From NCBI GenBank assembly GCA_021800855.1, contig JAJYYP010000002.1, forward strand, positions 1 to 64,000: 64,000 nt of DNA, in the 5' to 3' direction. The notes beneath the pieces are model-generated. The model made no database searches and had not been told where the DNA came from. It worked only from the letters and a program-made list of their open reading frames with translations. Positions 24,508 through 32,372 of this stretch are shown piece by piece. A program made the translations under genes and the position numbers. Positions within the stretch are counted from its first letter, which is position 1. Each line of letters opens with the position of its first letter. This stretch comes from an archaeon. GTDB lineage: Archaea; Thermoproteota; Nitrososphaeria; Nitrososphaerales; Gagatemarchaeaceae.

Positions 24508-25392
24508 CTACATGGTCCGCGACCCCCCTGTGACGAAGTCGAAGCTCCTCTGCGCGTCTGCATCGACCCCGTATGCTCTCCTGAAGAAGCTGGTGACGTT
24601 CAGTATATCGTGCATCAGCAGGTCGGCGCCGTTGGGGTGAGAAGCGGCGACCGCCTGGGGCCAGTCTATCAGCCAGAATGACGCGCCGTCGGTGAGTATG
24701 TTGTACTCGCTCAGGTCTGCGTTCACGAGCCCCGCTTTCAAGTAGGCAGTCCGAATCAGGCCTAGGATGACCCCCAGGGCAGCCCTATGATCGGCGAGGG
24801 CGGGGCGTTGGGACAGCCTCACCCCTGAGACCTCCTCTAGCAGAACCGTGCTCCTGCTGTACGCCACCGCGCGGGGGAACGACGGCGAGAGGCCTTCGAG
24901 CATCTTCAGCGCGTGATACTCCCGCCTGGCTGCGTCGTAGTTGGCTGTCATCCAGCTCCTGAAGGCCGCGTCCTCGCTCCCCCTCCTCTTCCTGACGCTG
25001 GTGAACGAGGTCCTCCCTATCTTGTAGAGCTTGAGAGCGTAGATTGTCCCCTCCTCGGTGAGCGCCTCGTACACGTCCGACTCCTTCCCCTTCGCTATTA
25101 TCGCCCCCAGCGCGAAGATTAGGTCCTTCTTCACGTAGTCCTTGAGCGCCATAGCCTCGACTCCTTCCCTTGTCAGGGCGAACCCCCTCCCCTTCCGCAT
25201 CAACAGGCCCTTCCTCTCGAGGTCGGCTGTCGCGAACCCCACCCTCTCCGAGGGGAGGCGGCTCATCCGCGACACCCTGCCTGCGTCTGGGGTCCCGTAT
25301 CCGGTGGACGCGCGCTCGACGCCAGCCAAGGTCCTCCACTCCTCGTCCTTCAGCGACTTCAGGACCCTCGCCGCCTTCTCCGTCGTCGACAT
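24508..25392 (-). CDS. rio2: RIO2-type serine kinase
   Basis: 294 residues. A winged helix occupies about 1-85, the RIO2 hallmark. The kinase fold has GAIIAKGKESDVYEA as the nucleotide-binding loop, the Lys in IYALKLYKIGRTSF, the catalytic loop LVNADLSEYNIL and the metal Asp in FWLIDWPQAVAASHPNG. The RIO kinases act in late 40S/30S ribosomal subunit maturation. The catalytic loop has Asn-Ala-Asp where RIO2 normally shows His-Gly-Asp. The SEYN part is more like RIO1, but the winged helix and WPQ-HPN motif are RIO2. Neighbouring rqcH, eL22-like and lsm genes also touch ribosome/RNA biology. Confidence 0.92.
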   Translation of the reverse strand: MSTTEKAARVLKSLKDEEWRTLAGVERASTGYGTPDAGRVSRMSRLPSERVGFATADLERKGLLMRKGRGFALTREGVEAMALKDYVKKDLIFALGAIIAKGKESDVYEALTEEGTIYALKLYKIGRTSFTSVRKRRGSEDAAFRSWMTANYDAARREYHALKMLEGLSPSFPRAVAYSRSTVLLEEVSGVRLSQRPALADHRAALGVILGLIRTAYLKAGLVNADLSEYNILTDGASFWLIDWPQAVAASHPNGADLLMHDILNVTSFFRRAYGVDADAQRSFDFVTGGSRTM

Positions 25393-25482
25393 CAGTCCAC
25401 CTCTCGGAATCCCGCCCTATTGACGTTGCCCACCGAGCGCCGGCCGTCGTTCTTATCAGACGCCCGTCGGAACCTGCCCCCC

Positions 25483-26427
25483 TTGCAGCGCATCATCCTA
25501 GACACAGACACCGCGGGGGACGACACGATAGCCATTATGATGGCTATGAGAGCGAAGGGAGCCAGGCTCGAAGGGGTCACCATCAACTGCGGGAACATCG
25601 ACTTCGACCAGGAAGTCGAGAACGCCCTCTACACCATCGAGGTCGCGGGGGGTTCAGGGGAAGTCCCTGTCTATCCAGGGGCGAGGCACCCTCTCCTCAA
25701 GGAGTGGAGGACCGTGGAGGAAATCCATGGGGTCGACGGGATGGGGAACTCCATGTTCCCCCGGGCCAGGCAGAGGCCCGAGCGGAAGCACGCCGTGGAC
25801 GCCATAGTCGACGCGATCAACGAAAGCCCGGGGGAGATCTCCCTCGTCGAGATAGCCCCGATGACAAACGTCGCCCTAGCCCTCAGGAAGGACCCGGGGA
25901 TAGCCAAGAAGGTGAAGGAGTTCTATTTCATGGGAGGGGCCAACCAGTACCTCGGCAACGTCACGCCGGCGGCCGAGTTCAACATATGGGTCGACCCAGA
26001 CGCGGCGAGCATCGTCCTGAACTCGGGGATGCCGATTACAATGGTGGGATGGGAGATAGTGATGAGGCACGGGCTCATCGGGGCCACGGAGCTGGCTGAG
26101 ATAGAGGGGATGAAGACCGCAAAGTCGGAGTTCTTTCTCGCAGTGAACCGGCAGGTTCGCAAGTTCATGCGGGTCGAGAGAGGATTCGACGGGACCAGCT
26201 GCCCTGACAGCATCACCATGGCGATCGTCCTGAACCCTGAAGTGGCGACGGACACCCGGGAGCGCTTCGTCGAAGTCGACGCCGGGGACGGCGTCTCGAG
26301 AGGGGCCACCTGGGTCGACGAGCTGGGGTACCTGAAGAGGAAGCCCAACGTCAGAGTCGTCTATGAGGCCTCGCACCGGGCCTTCCGGAGCATGCTCTAC
26401 GAGATGCTCAGTGGCCGACGGGTCTAG
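25483..26427 (+). CDS. Nucleoside hydrolase (group III-like)
   Basis: About 314 residues from a leaderless TTG (LQRIILDTDTAGDD) with a TTCTTATC box about 28 bp upstream; the track start is 21 codons earlier. The Ca-binding motif DTDTAGDD sits at the very N-terminus as in IU-nucleoside hydrolases. Further motifs are EIAPMTNVALALRKDP, FYFMGGANQ, EFNIWVDPDAA and MRHGL. The usual active-site His region (H-D-x) reads CPDSITMAI, a Cys-for-His pattern described for group III enzymes. It splits the N-glycosidic bond of ribonucleosides. It is convergent with ribokinase-deoC, which could process the sugars. Confidence 0.9.
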   Translation: MQRIILDTDTAGDDTIAIMMAMRAKGARLEGVTINCGNIDFDQEVENALYTIEVAGGSGEVPVYPGARHPLLKEWRTVEEIHGVDGMGNSMFPRARQRPERKHAVDAIVDAINESPGEISLVEIAPMTNVALALRKDPGIAKKVKEFYFMGGANQYLGNVTPAAEFNIWVDPDAASIVLNSGMPITMVGWEIVMRHGLIGATELAEIEGMKTAKSEFFLAVNRQVRKFMRVERGFDGTSCPDSITMAIVLNPEVATDTRERFVEVDAGDGVSRGATWVDELGYLKRKPNVRVVYEASHRAFRSMLYEMLSGRRV

Positions 26428-26429
26428 GG

Positions 26430-27335
26430 CTATTCCAGCAGGTCGGAGCGCAAGAACCCGTCGACCTCCCCACGTCCGGGGATGGCCGCTACCGCCTCCT
26501 CTTTGGAGGCGCAGAGCGCCCCCGCGTAGTTCGCGAACCTCACGGCCTGCCTCAGCGGCTCGCCTTCGCCGAGGGCCACTGCCAGCGCGGCGTTGAAAAC
26601 GTCTCCGCACCCTGTGGTGTCTACCGCCTTCACCGAGGGGGCTGGGACGGCATAGGAGTCGCCCTGGGTCATCACCCTTGCGCCGCGGCTGCCAAGTGTG
26701 ACTACGACCGCCTTGGCCCCCTTTGAGAGGAGCGCCCTCGCCCCTTGCTCGAAGTCGTCGCCCCCCGTGAGAACCCGGAACTCCTCCTCGTTCGGTGTGA
26801 CTACGTCCACCCCCGAGAGGTCTATCGCCCCTCCCCCGGAAGGGGCAGGATTGAGTATGACTGTGAGACCGTGCTCCTTGGCGCTCCGCTTGGCCGCCGC
26901 CACAGTCTCTGGGGGGACCTCGAGCTGGATCAGCATGGTTCCAGAGAGGGCTATGGTCCCGGCCGCCCTGCCGATGTCGGGCGGTCCCAGGTCCCAGCTG
27001 GCCCCAGGGACGATGGCTATGGAGTTGGCGCCTCCGCAGTCGACTATCACGAAGCCAAGGCCCGTGTGCCTGGGGGTCCGCTTCACCTGGCTTGCGTCCA
27101 CCCCCTCGCGCTGCCACATGGCTAGGGCCTGGTCTCCGTCTTCGTCAAAGCCGACGCAGGCGACGATGCTCGCCTTCCCTCCGAGCCTCCTGACGGCCAC
27201 CGCCTGATTAGAACCCTTCCCTCCCGGGACCCTCCTGTACCTCGAACCGACCACAGTCTCCCCCGTCTTTGGGAGGCGGTCTACCCGCATCATCACCGCG
27301 GTGAGATAGCTCCCTACGACTACTATCGGCTTCAC
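26430..27335 (-). CDS. rbsK: Ribokinase (PfkB family)
   Basis: 301 residues from a GTG overlapping the deoC stop (GTGA); the longer track ORF is an out-of-frame shadow of deoC. Motifs are the N-terminal PIVVVGSYLTAVMMRVDRLP, the GGKGSNQAVAVRRLGG substrate block with the ribokinase-type Gly-Gly-Lys-Gly, DVVTPNEEEFRVLTG, and the C-terminal DTTGCGDVFNAALAVAL with the catalytic Asp. It makes ribose-5-phosphate. With the convergent nucleoside hydrolase and deoC it forms a nucleoside-sugar salvage set. Confidence 0.9.
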   Translation of the reverse strand: MKPIVVVGSYLTAVMMRVDRLPKTGETVVGSRYRRVPGGKGSNQAVAVRRLGGKASIVACVGFDEDGDQALAMWQREGVDASQVKRTPRHTGLGFVIVDCGGANSIAIVPGASWDLGPPDIGRAAGTIALSGTMLIQLEVPPETVAAAKRSAKEHGLTVILNPAPSGGGAIDLSGVDVVTPNEEEFRVLTGGDDFEQGARALLSKGAKAVVVTLGSRGARVMTQGDSYAVPAPSVKAVDTTGCGDVFNAALAVALGEGEPLRQAVRFANYAGALCASKEEAVAAIPGRGEVDGFLRSDLLE

Positions 27336-28018
27336 CGGCCGAGCCGCTCCCTCAGCTCGTCGATTATCGCCACCCCCGCCCGCGTCCCAACGTAGTCGGC
27401 CCCGGCGTCGACCAGGCTGAGCGCGTTGTCGAGGTCTCTTATCCCGCCTGATGCCTTCACGTGCACCTTCGGGCTGACCGATTCCCTGAGGAGCCTGATG
27501 TCCTCCACCGTCGCGGGTCCCCCTCTCCCCCACCCGCTCGAGTTCTTCACCCCTGCTACGCCCGCCTGTTCGCTCAGCTTCGCCGCCCTGACCCTTTGCT
27601 CTCTGTCGAGTACCGCGAACTCGAGCATCACCCTCACGGGCCGTCCCCCTGCCTCGCGCACCATCGCCGCGACCTCGTCCCTGAACTCCTCGTCCATCCC
27701 CGACCTGAGGAAGCCGATGTTGGGCATCACGTCGAACATGTCTGCGCCGAGGGCCGCCGTCTCTCTGATCTCCGCCAGCTTCGCGGTCGAGGTCGCTCCT
27801 CCCATAGGGAATCCCACCCCCGCGGAGACCTTCACGTCGTCTCCGACCAGCTCCTTTGCCTTCTTCACCCAGCACCCCTGGACCACAACCGCGCCGAACC
27901 TGTACTCCCTCGCCGTGGAGCAGAACGTCCTCAGGTCAGAGAGCGTGGCCTCGGGGGCCACCAGCGTATCGTGTATCTTCTTCGCGAAAGCTTCCGGGTC
28001 CGGGAGCCGCATCTCCAT
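27332..28018 (-). CDS. deoC: 2-Deoxyribose-5-phosphate aldolase
   Basis: 228 residues from the ATG of MEMRLPDPEAF, the normal DeoC length; the 61 residues added by the track are low-complexity Arg/Gly/Pro. DeoC signature parts are VSAGVGFPMGGATSTAKLAE, DMFDVMPNIGFLRSG, the Schiff-base Lys in VAGVKNSSGWG and the second conserved Lys in VHVKASGGIRD. It cleaves deoxyribose-5-phosphate to glyceraldehyde-3-phosphate and acetaldehyde. It is coupled to rbsK by a 4-bp overlap. Confidence 0.93.
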   Translation of the reverse strand: MEMRLPDPEAFAKKIHDTLVAPEATLSDLRTFCSTAREYRFGAVVVQGCWVKKAKELVGDDVKVSAGVGFPMGGATSTAKLAEIRETAALGADMFDVMPNIGFLRSGMDEEFRDEVAAMVREAGGRPVRVMLEFAVLDREQRVRAAKLSEQAGVAGVKNSSGWGRGGPATVEDIRLLRESVSPKVHVKASGGIRDLDNALSLVDAGADYVGTRAGVAIIDELRERLGR

Positions 28019-28061
28019 GGGCCGCTCCCTCCACCTGGCATCGTAATTGAGCTTTCGCGAC

Positions 28062-29105
28062 TCAGTTGGATTCCTCGGCCGCGGCCCTGTCGTACGCGGC
28101 CCAGTAGGCGTCCGGGGCCTCTCTGAAACGCCTTGCCCGCTCGCCCCCCCTGCTGACCCAGAGCCCTTCCCCGGATGAGACCCGGCCGATCGCCGTCGCA
28201 CTCACCTCCGACTCGGACAGGGACTCCTCGAGCCTCTTAACCCCTCGAGGCCTGCAGGTGATCAGTAGCGCCCCCTCACCCATGGTCCGCAGCGGGTCGA
28301 CGCCGAAGGCTGCGCAGACGTCGGCGACCTCTCGCAGGACGGGGATCCTGTCCGCATCCACCTCGAACGCTTTCCCTGACGCCGCTGCCATCTCGTCCAA
28401 CGCCCCCAGCACACCGCCCTCTGTTGCGTCGTGCATCGACGTGACGGCTGTCCTCAGGCCCGCCCCCCGGGCTGCCCTTGCGTCGGAGACAGTGGAGCAC
28501 GACCCGAGCAGAGAGCGGGCCACCCTGGCCGCCTTCCCCCCTGCGGACCTCTCCGTGAACTCCGGGAAAGACACCGCCAACGACGCGGCGGCCTCTATGG
28601 CGGCGTGCTTCGTCATCAGGACGACGTCCCCCGCCCTCGCCATCGAGGGGGTGACGTACCCGTCATCGGGGGCGACCCCGAACATCACCCCTCCCCCGAT
28701 CACTGTGTACCCGCCCCCCGGGTAACTCCCGCTGTGACCCCCTGCTATCGTGACTCCGAGCTCCGTGCATTCGTCGCCGAGGGCTCCGATGAACGTCTCC
28801 CTGTCGCCTGCCTCCATTTCTGGCGGGAAGTTGTAGGTGAAGACGGCGAACTCAGGGTCTGCCCCTGCGGTCGTGAAGTCAGAAGCTATGAGGTGCACGC
28901 TCATCCAGGCAGAGCGTCGCATCCCCACCGCGGGCATGGCCGAGACCGGGTCCGCGGTGACTATCATCACCCTCCCCTCCCCGATCCGTAGGACGCCGTT
29001 GTCGAGCCCGCGCCCCGGCCCTTGGACCACCCTCTTCGACGGGGCCCCGAGATGACTGTAGACCGCCTCCATCGAGCGGGGTGGAAGCTTCCCGGCTGCG
29101 CTCAA
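28062..29105 (-). CDS. AIR synthase-related (PurM/HypE/ThiL superfamily) protein
   Basis: 347 residues with the two-domain ATP-binding PurM fold: an N-terminal GRGLDNGVLRIGEG / VTADPVSAMP region, ITAGGHSGSYPGG-like glycine motif (TIAGGHSGSYPGGGY), a MTKHAAIEAAASLA helix, and the C-domain MHDATEGGVLGALDE. It lacks the C-terminal Cys motif of HypE, so it is not a standard hydrogenase maturation factor. The start is TTG overlapping the upstream S-component gene (TTGA); an ATG 11 codons later is possible. Coupling to a probable thiamin module makes a ThiL-like kinase thinkable, though the D-D-A-A ThiL motif is not seen. Confidence 0.8.
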   Translation of the reverse strand: MSAAGKLPPRSMEAVYSHLGAPSKRVVQGPGRGLDNGVLRIGEGRVMIVTADPVSAMPAVGMRRSAWMSVHLIASDFTTAGADPEFAVFTYNFPPEMEAGDRETFIGALGDECTELGVTIAGGHSGSYPGGGYTVIGGGVMFGVAPDDGYVTPSMARAGDVVLMTKHAAIEAAASLAVSFPEFTERSAGGKAARVARSLLGSCSTVSDARAARGAGLRTAVTSMHDATEGGVLGALDEMAAASGKAFEVDADRIPVLREVADVCAAFGVDPLRTMGEGALLITCRPRGVKRLEESLSESEVSATAIGRVSSGEGLWVSRGGERARRFREAPDAYWAAYDRAAAEESN

Positions 29106-29722
29106 TGTTCGGCGGCTCCGCGGTACTGCAGGAATCCAAGCCTGCGGAAGGCTGGGGCGGCCGCCCTGATTATCGCCAGGGCGGCAGGTATGTATACAAG
29201 ATCCACCATCGTCGCAAAGTCAAACGAGGCGAGCCCGAGGGGCGACTGCCCGGCAGGGACGCTGTATGAAAAGAGCCCGTAGGCGTAGAAGAACCAGTCT
29301 GAGAAGAAGAATGCCAGCGTCTCAAAGATCGTTGCGCCTACCATCGCCGCGACCAGCGCCTTCGTCCCGCGGTTCCTGGCCCATGCTATGATCAGGACCT
29401 CGGGGACGCGGGCCCAGACCATCCCGAAGGGATAGATCGGCGACCCGCCCCCCTTGAATGCGACGTTGTACGCCTCCCCTATGAACCCGCCTATCCCGGT
29501 GGCCGCTGCCGCGGTCGGCACGTCTATCAGCACAGCCAGGACCATTATAATCGCAGGGGACCAGGTTATCTCGTAGACGGGTGGTGGGAGCGGGATTGAG
29601 AACACGACGCTCGCGGTTATCAGGGCAGAGAACACTATCACCACAGACAGCTTGACGCTCGCCCTGGCTCCTGTCCCCACCGTGTGCAACTGGCCCGCCT
29701 CTCCTGCCCTGCTCCTCTCCAT
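29102..29722 (-). CDS. ECF transporter S-component-like membrane protein
   Basis: 206 residues with six hydrophobic helices after a 22-residue polar N-terminus. The helix 1 to helix 3 region (ALITASVVFSIPLPP, IDVPTAAAATGIGGFIGE) has the look of substrate-binding S-components of energy-coupling factor vitamin importers. No ATPase or T-component genes are nearby, so it would share a common energy module. The ATG has a minus-strand TTTATTAA box about 24 bp upstream. It is divergent from an HTH-ThiN regulator over 37 bp, which suggests that thiamin or a precursor is the substrate. Confidence 0.7.
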   Translation of the reverse strand: MERSRAGEAGQLHTVGTGARASVKLSVVIVFSALITASVVFSIPLPPPVYEITWSPAIIMVLAVLIDVPTAAAATGIGGFIGEAYNVAFKGGGSPIYPFGMVWARVPEVLIIAWARNRGTKALVAAMVGATIFETLAFFFSDWFFYAYGLFSYSVPAGQSPLGLASFDFATMVDLVYIPAALAIIRAAAPAFRRLGFLQYRGAAEH

Positions 29723-29728
29723 GTTGAG

Positions 29729-29749
29729 TTTATAAACTACTTAATAAAT
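29729..29749. promoter_or_regulatory. Compact bidirectional promoter
   Basis: The 37-bp gap between two divergent ATG codons holds two TATA-like boxes. TTTATAAAC is 24-31 bp before the plus-strand ATG. TTTATTAAG, read on the minus strand, is about 20-28 bp before the minus-strand ATG. Each box therefore fits a leaderless transcript, and the boxes are interleaved so that one bound regulator could control both genes. Confidence 0.65.
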
Positions 29750-29759
29750 CGGTTATAGC

Positions 29760-30695
29760 ATGCAGCCACCCGACGAGCTGATGTCTCAGACGTTCCTCCC
29801 AGCCATGCGCCAGTTGGTTGCGGCGCGACTGCGGGCCGAGGGGCTCTCCCAGAGCAAGATCGCTCGTCTCCTCGGCACTACCCAGGCCTCGGTCAGCATG
29901 TATCTCTCGTCAGGCCCTGACAGAGCCGTCGCCGCCCTCTCCAGGTTCGCAGTCTCCAGGGCAGAAGCGGACGTCTATGCCGCCCGGCTCGCCTCGGCTG
30001 TCTCCCGTGGCGCCGCAGAGGGGGTCGGGACCCTCGTCTCGATCTGGACGGGGATCCTCGGGAGCGGCGCCGCCTGCGGTCCGCACAGGGTCCAGTACCC
30101 TGGCCTCGCCGACTGCGACGTGTGCGTCAGGGCGTACGGGGGCCAGGCGGGAGCCAAAGCCAGGGCCGTGGCAGACGTCTCCGACGCCGTCCGGCTTCTC
30201 GAGTCGTCAGACAGCTTCGTCAGGGTGATGCCAGCGGTGTCTGTCAACCTTGCCCTCGCGCCCGGGGCGGCGACGAGCCCATCCGACGTAGTGGCGATAC
30301 CCGGCCGGATAGTGAAGGTCAAGGGGAGGGCGAAGGCGATGCTCCCCCCAGAGGCCGGGGCGTCCGCCCACATCGCCAGGGTCCTACTGCTAGCCAGGGC
30401 CGTCCGCCCAGAGTTCAGGGCCTGCATCAACCTCAGGTATGACGACAAGATCGCGTCGGTGCTGAAGCGGCTTGGCCTCCGCGCCCTCTCCGTCGGAGGC
30501 AACGCCAGAGCCGCGACAGAGGACGCGACCGTAGAGGCCCTCCGGAGGAGGCTGGAGAGATCGCCCGGGAGGTTCGACGCGGTGGTAGACGAGGGCGGTG
30601 ACGGGATAGAGCCAAACCTCTACCTCTTCGCCTCGGGGGCTCAGGAGGTCGCCGCACTCGCCCTCAAGCTCGCCGAGTCGTATCCTAGGGATTAG
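29760..30695 (+). CDS. HTH-ThiN fusion regulator (ThiR-like)
   Basis: 311 residues. An N-terminal XRE-like helix-turn-helix (LRAEGLSQSKIARLLGTTQ, then VSMYLSS, about 25-55) is followed by a Cys-containing linker (GPHRVQYPGLADCDVC) and a C-terminal ThiN domain (about 150-305: AINL-type RYDDKIASVLKRLGL, FDAVVDEGGDGIEPNLYLF). ThiN makes thiamin phosphate in ThiDN fusions; when fused to HTH it is known in archaea as a thiamin-phosphate-sensing repressor (ThiR). The leaderless ATG shares the promoter with the divergent S-component gene, fitting local regulation of vitamin uptake. Confidence 0.85.
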   Translation: MQPPDELMSQTFLPAMRQLVAARLRAEGLSQSKIARLLGTTQASVSMYLSSGPDRAVAALSRFAVSRAEADVYAARLASAVSRGAAEGVGTLVSIWTGILGSGAACGPHRVQYPGLADCDVCVRAYGGQAGAKARAVADVSDAVRLLESSDSFVRVMPAVSVNLALAPGAATSPSDVVAIPGRIVKVKGRAKAMLPPEAGASAHIARVLLLARAVRPEFRACINLRYDDKIASVLKRLGLRALSVGGNARAATEDATVEALRRRLERSPGRFDAVVDEGGDGIEPNLYLFASGAQEVAALALKLAESYPRD

Positions 30696-32324
30696 CTATC
30701 GGCGCCTCTCCGGAACCTTGGGCCGCCTGGCCCGCCTGGCGCACGCTTCCACGAATGCTACGTAGATGGGCTCGGGCCTCTCGGGCCTGCTGATGTACTC
30801 CGGGTGATACTGGGTCCCCATGTAGAAGGGGTGCCCTTCGAGCTCCATTATCTCTGCTCTCCTCCTGCCGTCGCTGAATGCGGTGAACTTCATCCCCTTC
30901 TCTTCGAACCTCTTGAGGTATGCCTGGTTGAGCTCGTACCTGTGCCTGTGCCTCTCCCTTATCTTCTCAGCGCCGTAGATCTCGAAGGCCCTGCTGGGCC
31001 TCTCGATGAACACGTCGTGGCCTCCGAGCCTCATCGTCCCTCCGAGGTTGGTCACCTCCCGCTGTTCCGGGAGCAGGTCGATCACCGGGTGCGGGGTCTT
31101 CGGGTCTACCTCTGTGGTGTTGGCCCCCTCCAGGCCGAGGACGTTCCGGGCGAAGGACACGCTCGCCAGCTGGAAGCCGTAGCAGAGCCCCAGGAAGGGG
31201 ACCCCGGCCACCCTGGCCGTGTTGGCCGCGGCGATCTTCCCCTCCACCCCTCTCCCTCCGAACCCCTGGGGGAGGACCACCCCGTCGTAATCCTCTATCT
31301 GGCGGAGCTTGGACTTGTCCTTCTCGATCCCCTCTGAGTCTATCCATGATATGCTGACGTCCGCGCCGTTGACCGCCCCCGCGTGGGCGAGCGCCTGATT
31401 CACGCTGACGTAGCTGTCGGCCAGGCTGGCGTACTTCCCTATCATCGCCACCCTCACCGCGTGCCTGTGGCCGACGAACCTGTCTGCCACAGCGTTCCAG
31501 GCGCGCATCGAGCCCCTGGCCTTCAGCCCGAGCTGCCTCCTGATGGGGACCAGGACACCCTCCGCCTCGAGGAGCCTGGGGACGAGGTAGATCGACTTGA
31601 CGTCCGGGTCTGAGATCACGCTCTCCATCGGGACGCTGGCGAAGAGCGCTATCTTCTCCTTGGCTTCGGCCGGGAGCGGGCGGATCCCCCGTATCACCAT
31701 CACGTCGGGCTGGACGCCTATCCTTCGCATCTCCTGCACGCTGTGCTGCGTGGGCTTCGTCTTCATCTCACCCACCACGGACAGCTCCGGGGCGAGGCTG
31801 ACGTGGAGGAAGAGGGTCTTCGAGGGGCCTTCTTCCATCCTCATCTGCCTGAACGCCTCCAGGAAGGGGAGGCTCTCGATGTCCCCTACCGTCCCCCCGC
31901 ACTCCACCACCAGGACATCGACCTTCTCTTTCTCAGCCAGGTCCCTTATCCTCCTCTTGATCTCGTCGGTGACGTGCGGGATTATCTGCACGGACTTACC
32001 CAGGAACAGCCCCCTCCGTTCATCGTCTATCACCTTCTTGTAGATCTGGCCGGTCGTGATGTTGTTGGCCTTCGACACGTCCCTGTTCAGGAAACGCTCG
32101 TAGTTGCCGATGTCCATGTCCGTCTCCCCTCCGTCGTCAGTGACGAAGACTTCGCCGTGGGTGTAAGGGTTCATTGTCCCCGCGTCGAAGTTGAGATAGG
32201 GGTCGATCTTCAGGCAGTTGACGCGGACCCCAGACAGCTGGAGAAGTTTTGCCACAGAGGACGTTATCACCCCCTTTCCGAGCCCAGACATGACCCCGCC
32301 CGTGACGAAAAGATACTTGGGCAA
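30696..32324 (-). CDS. pyrG: CTP synthase
   Basis: 542 residues, full length. The amidoligase domain begins KYLFVTGGVMSGLGKGVITSS, with LKIDPYLNFDAGTMNPYTHGE and the HVTDEIKRRI segment. The class I glutaminase domain has VPFLGLCYGFQLAS with the nucleophile Cys and a C-terminal QYHPEYISRP with the catalytic His/Glu. It converts UTP to CTP using glutamine and ATP. A TATA-like CCTTAACTAG lies about 28 bp before the ATG. The stop abuts the convergent regulator gene with no gap. Confidence 0.97.
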   Translation of the reverse strand: MPKYLFVTGGVMSGLGKGVITSSVAKLLQLSGVRVNCLKIDPYLNFDAGTMNPYTHGEVFVTDDGGETDMDIGNYERFLNRDVSKANNITTGQIYKKVIDDERRGLFLGKSVQIIPHVTDEIKRRIRDLAEKEKVDVLVVECGGTVGDIESLPFLEAFRQMRMEEGPSKTLFLHVSLAPELSVVGEMKTKPTQHSVQEMRRIGVQPDVMVIRGIRPLPAEAKEKIALFASVPMESVISDPDVKSIYLVPRLLEAEGVLVPIRRQLGLKARGSMRAWNAVADRFVGHRHAVRVAMIGKYASLADSYVSVNQALAHAGAVNGADVSISWIDSEGIEKDKSKLRQIEDYDGVVLPQGFGGRGVEGKIAAANTARVAGVPFLGLCYGFQLASVSFARNVLGLEGANTTEVDPKTPHPVIDLLPEQREVTNLGGTMRLGGHDVFIERPSRAFEIYGAEKIRERHRHRYELNQAYLKRFEEKGMKFTAFSDGRRRAEIMELEGHPFYMGTQYHPEYISRPERPEPIYVAFVEACARRARRPKVPERRR

Positions 32325-32372
32325 GTCGTCACTGGAACGTCCAAGCTAGTTAAGGGTTACGAGGTCCTCTGC

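Noticed and set aside
25876-27117. 413-codon minus-strand frame
   Set aside because: Spans two convergent real genes (nucleoside hydrolase and ribokinase) and has no domain.
27336-27875. N-terminal extension of the ribokinase ORF
   Set aside because: It reads deoC out of frame; the GTG overlapping the deoC stop gives the normal ribokinase N-terminus.
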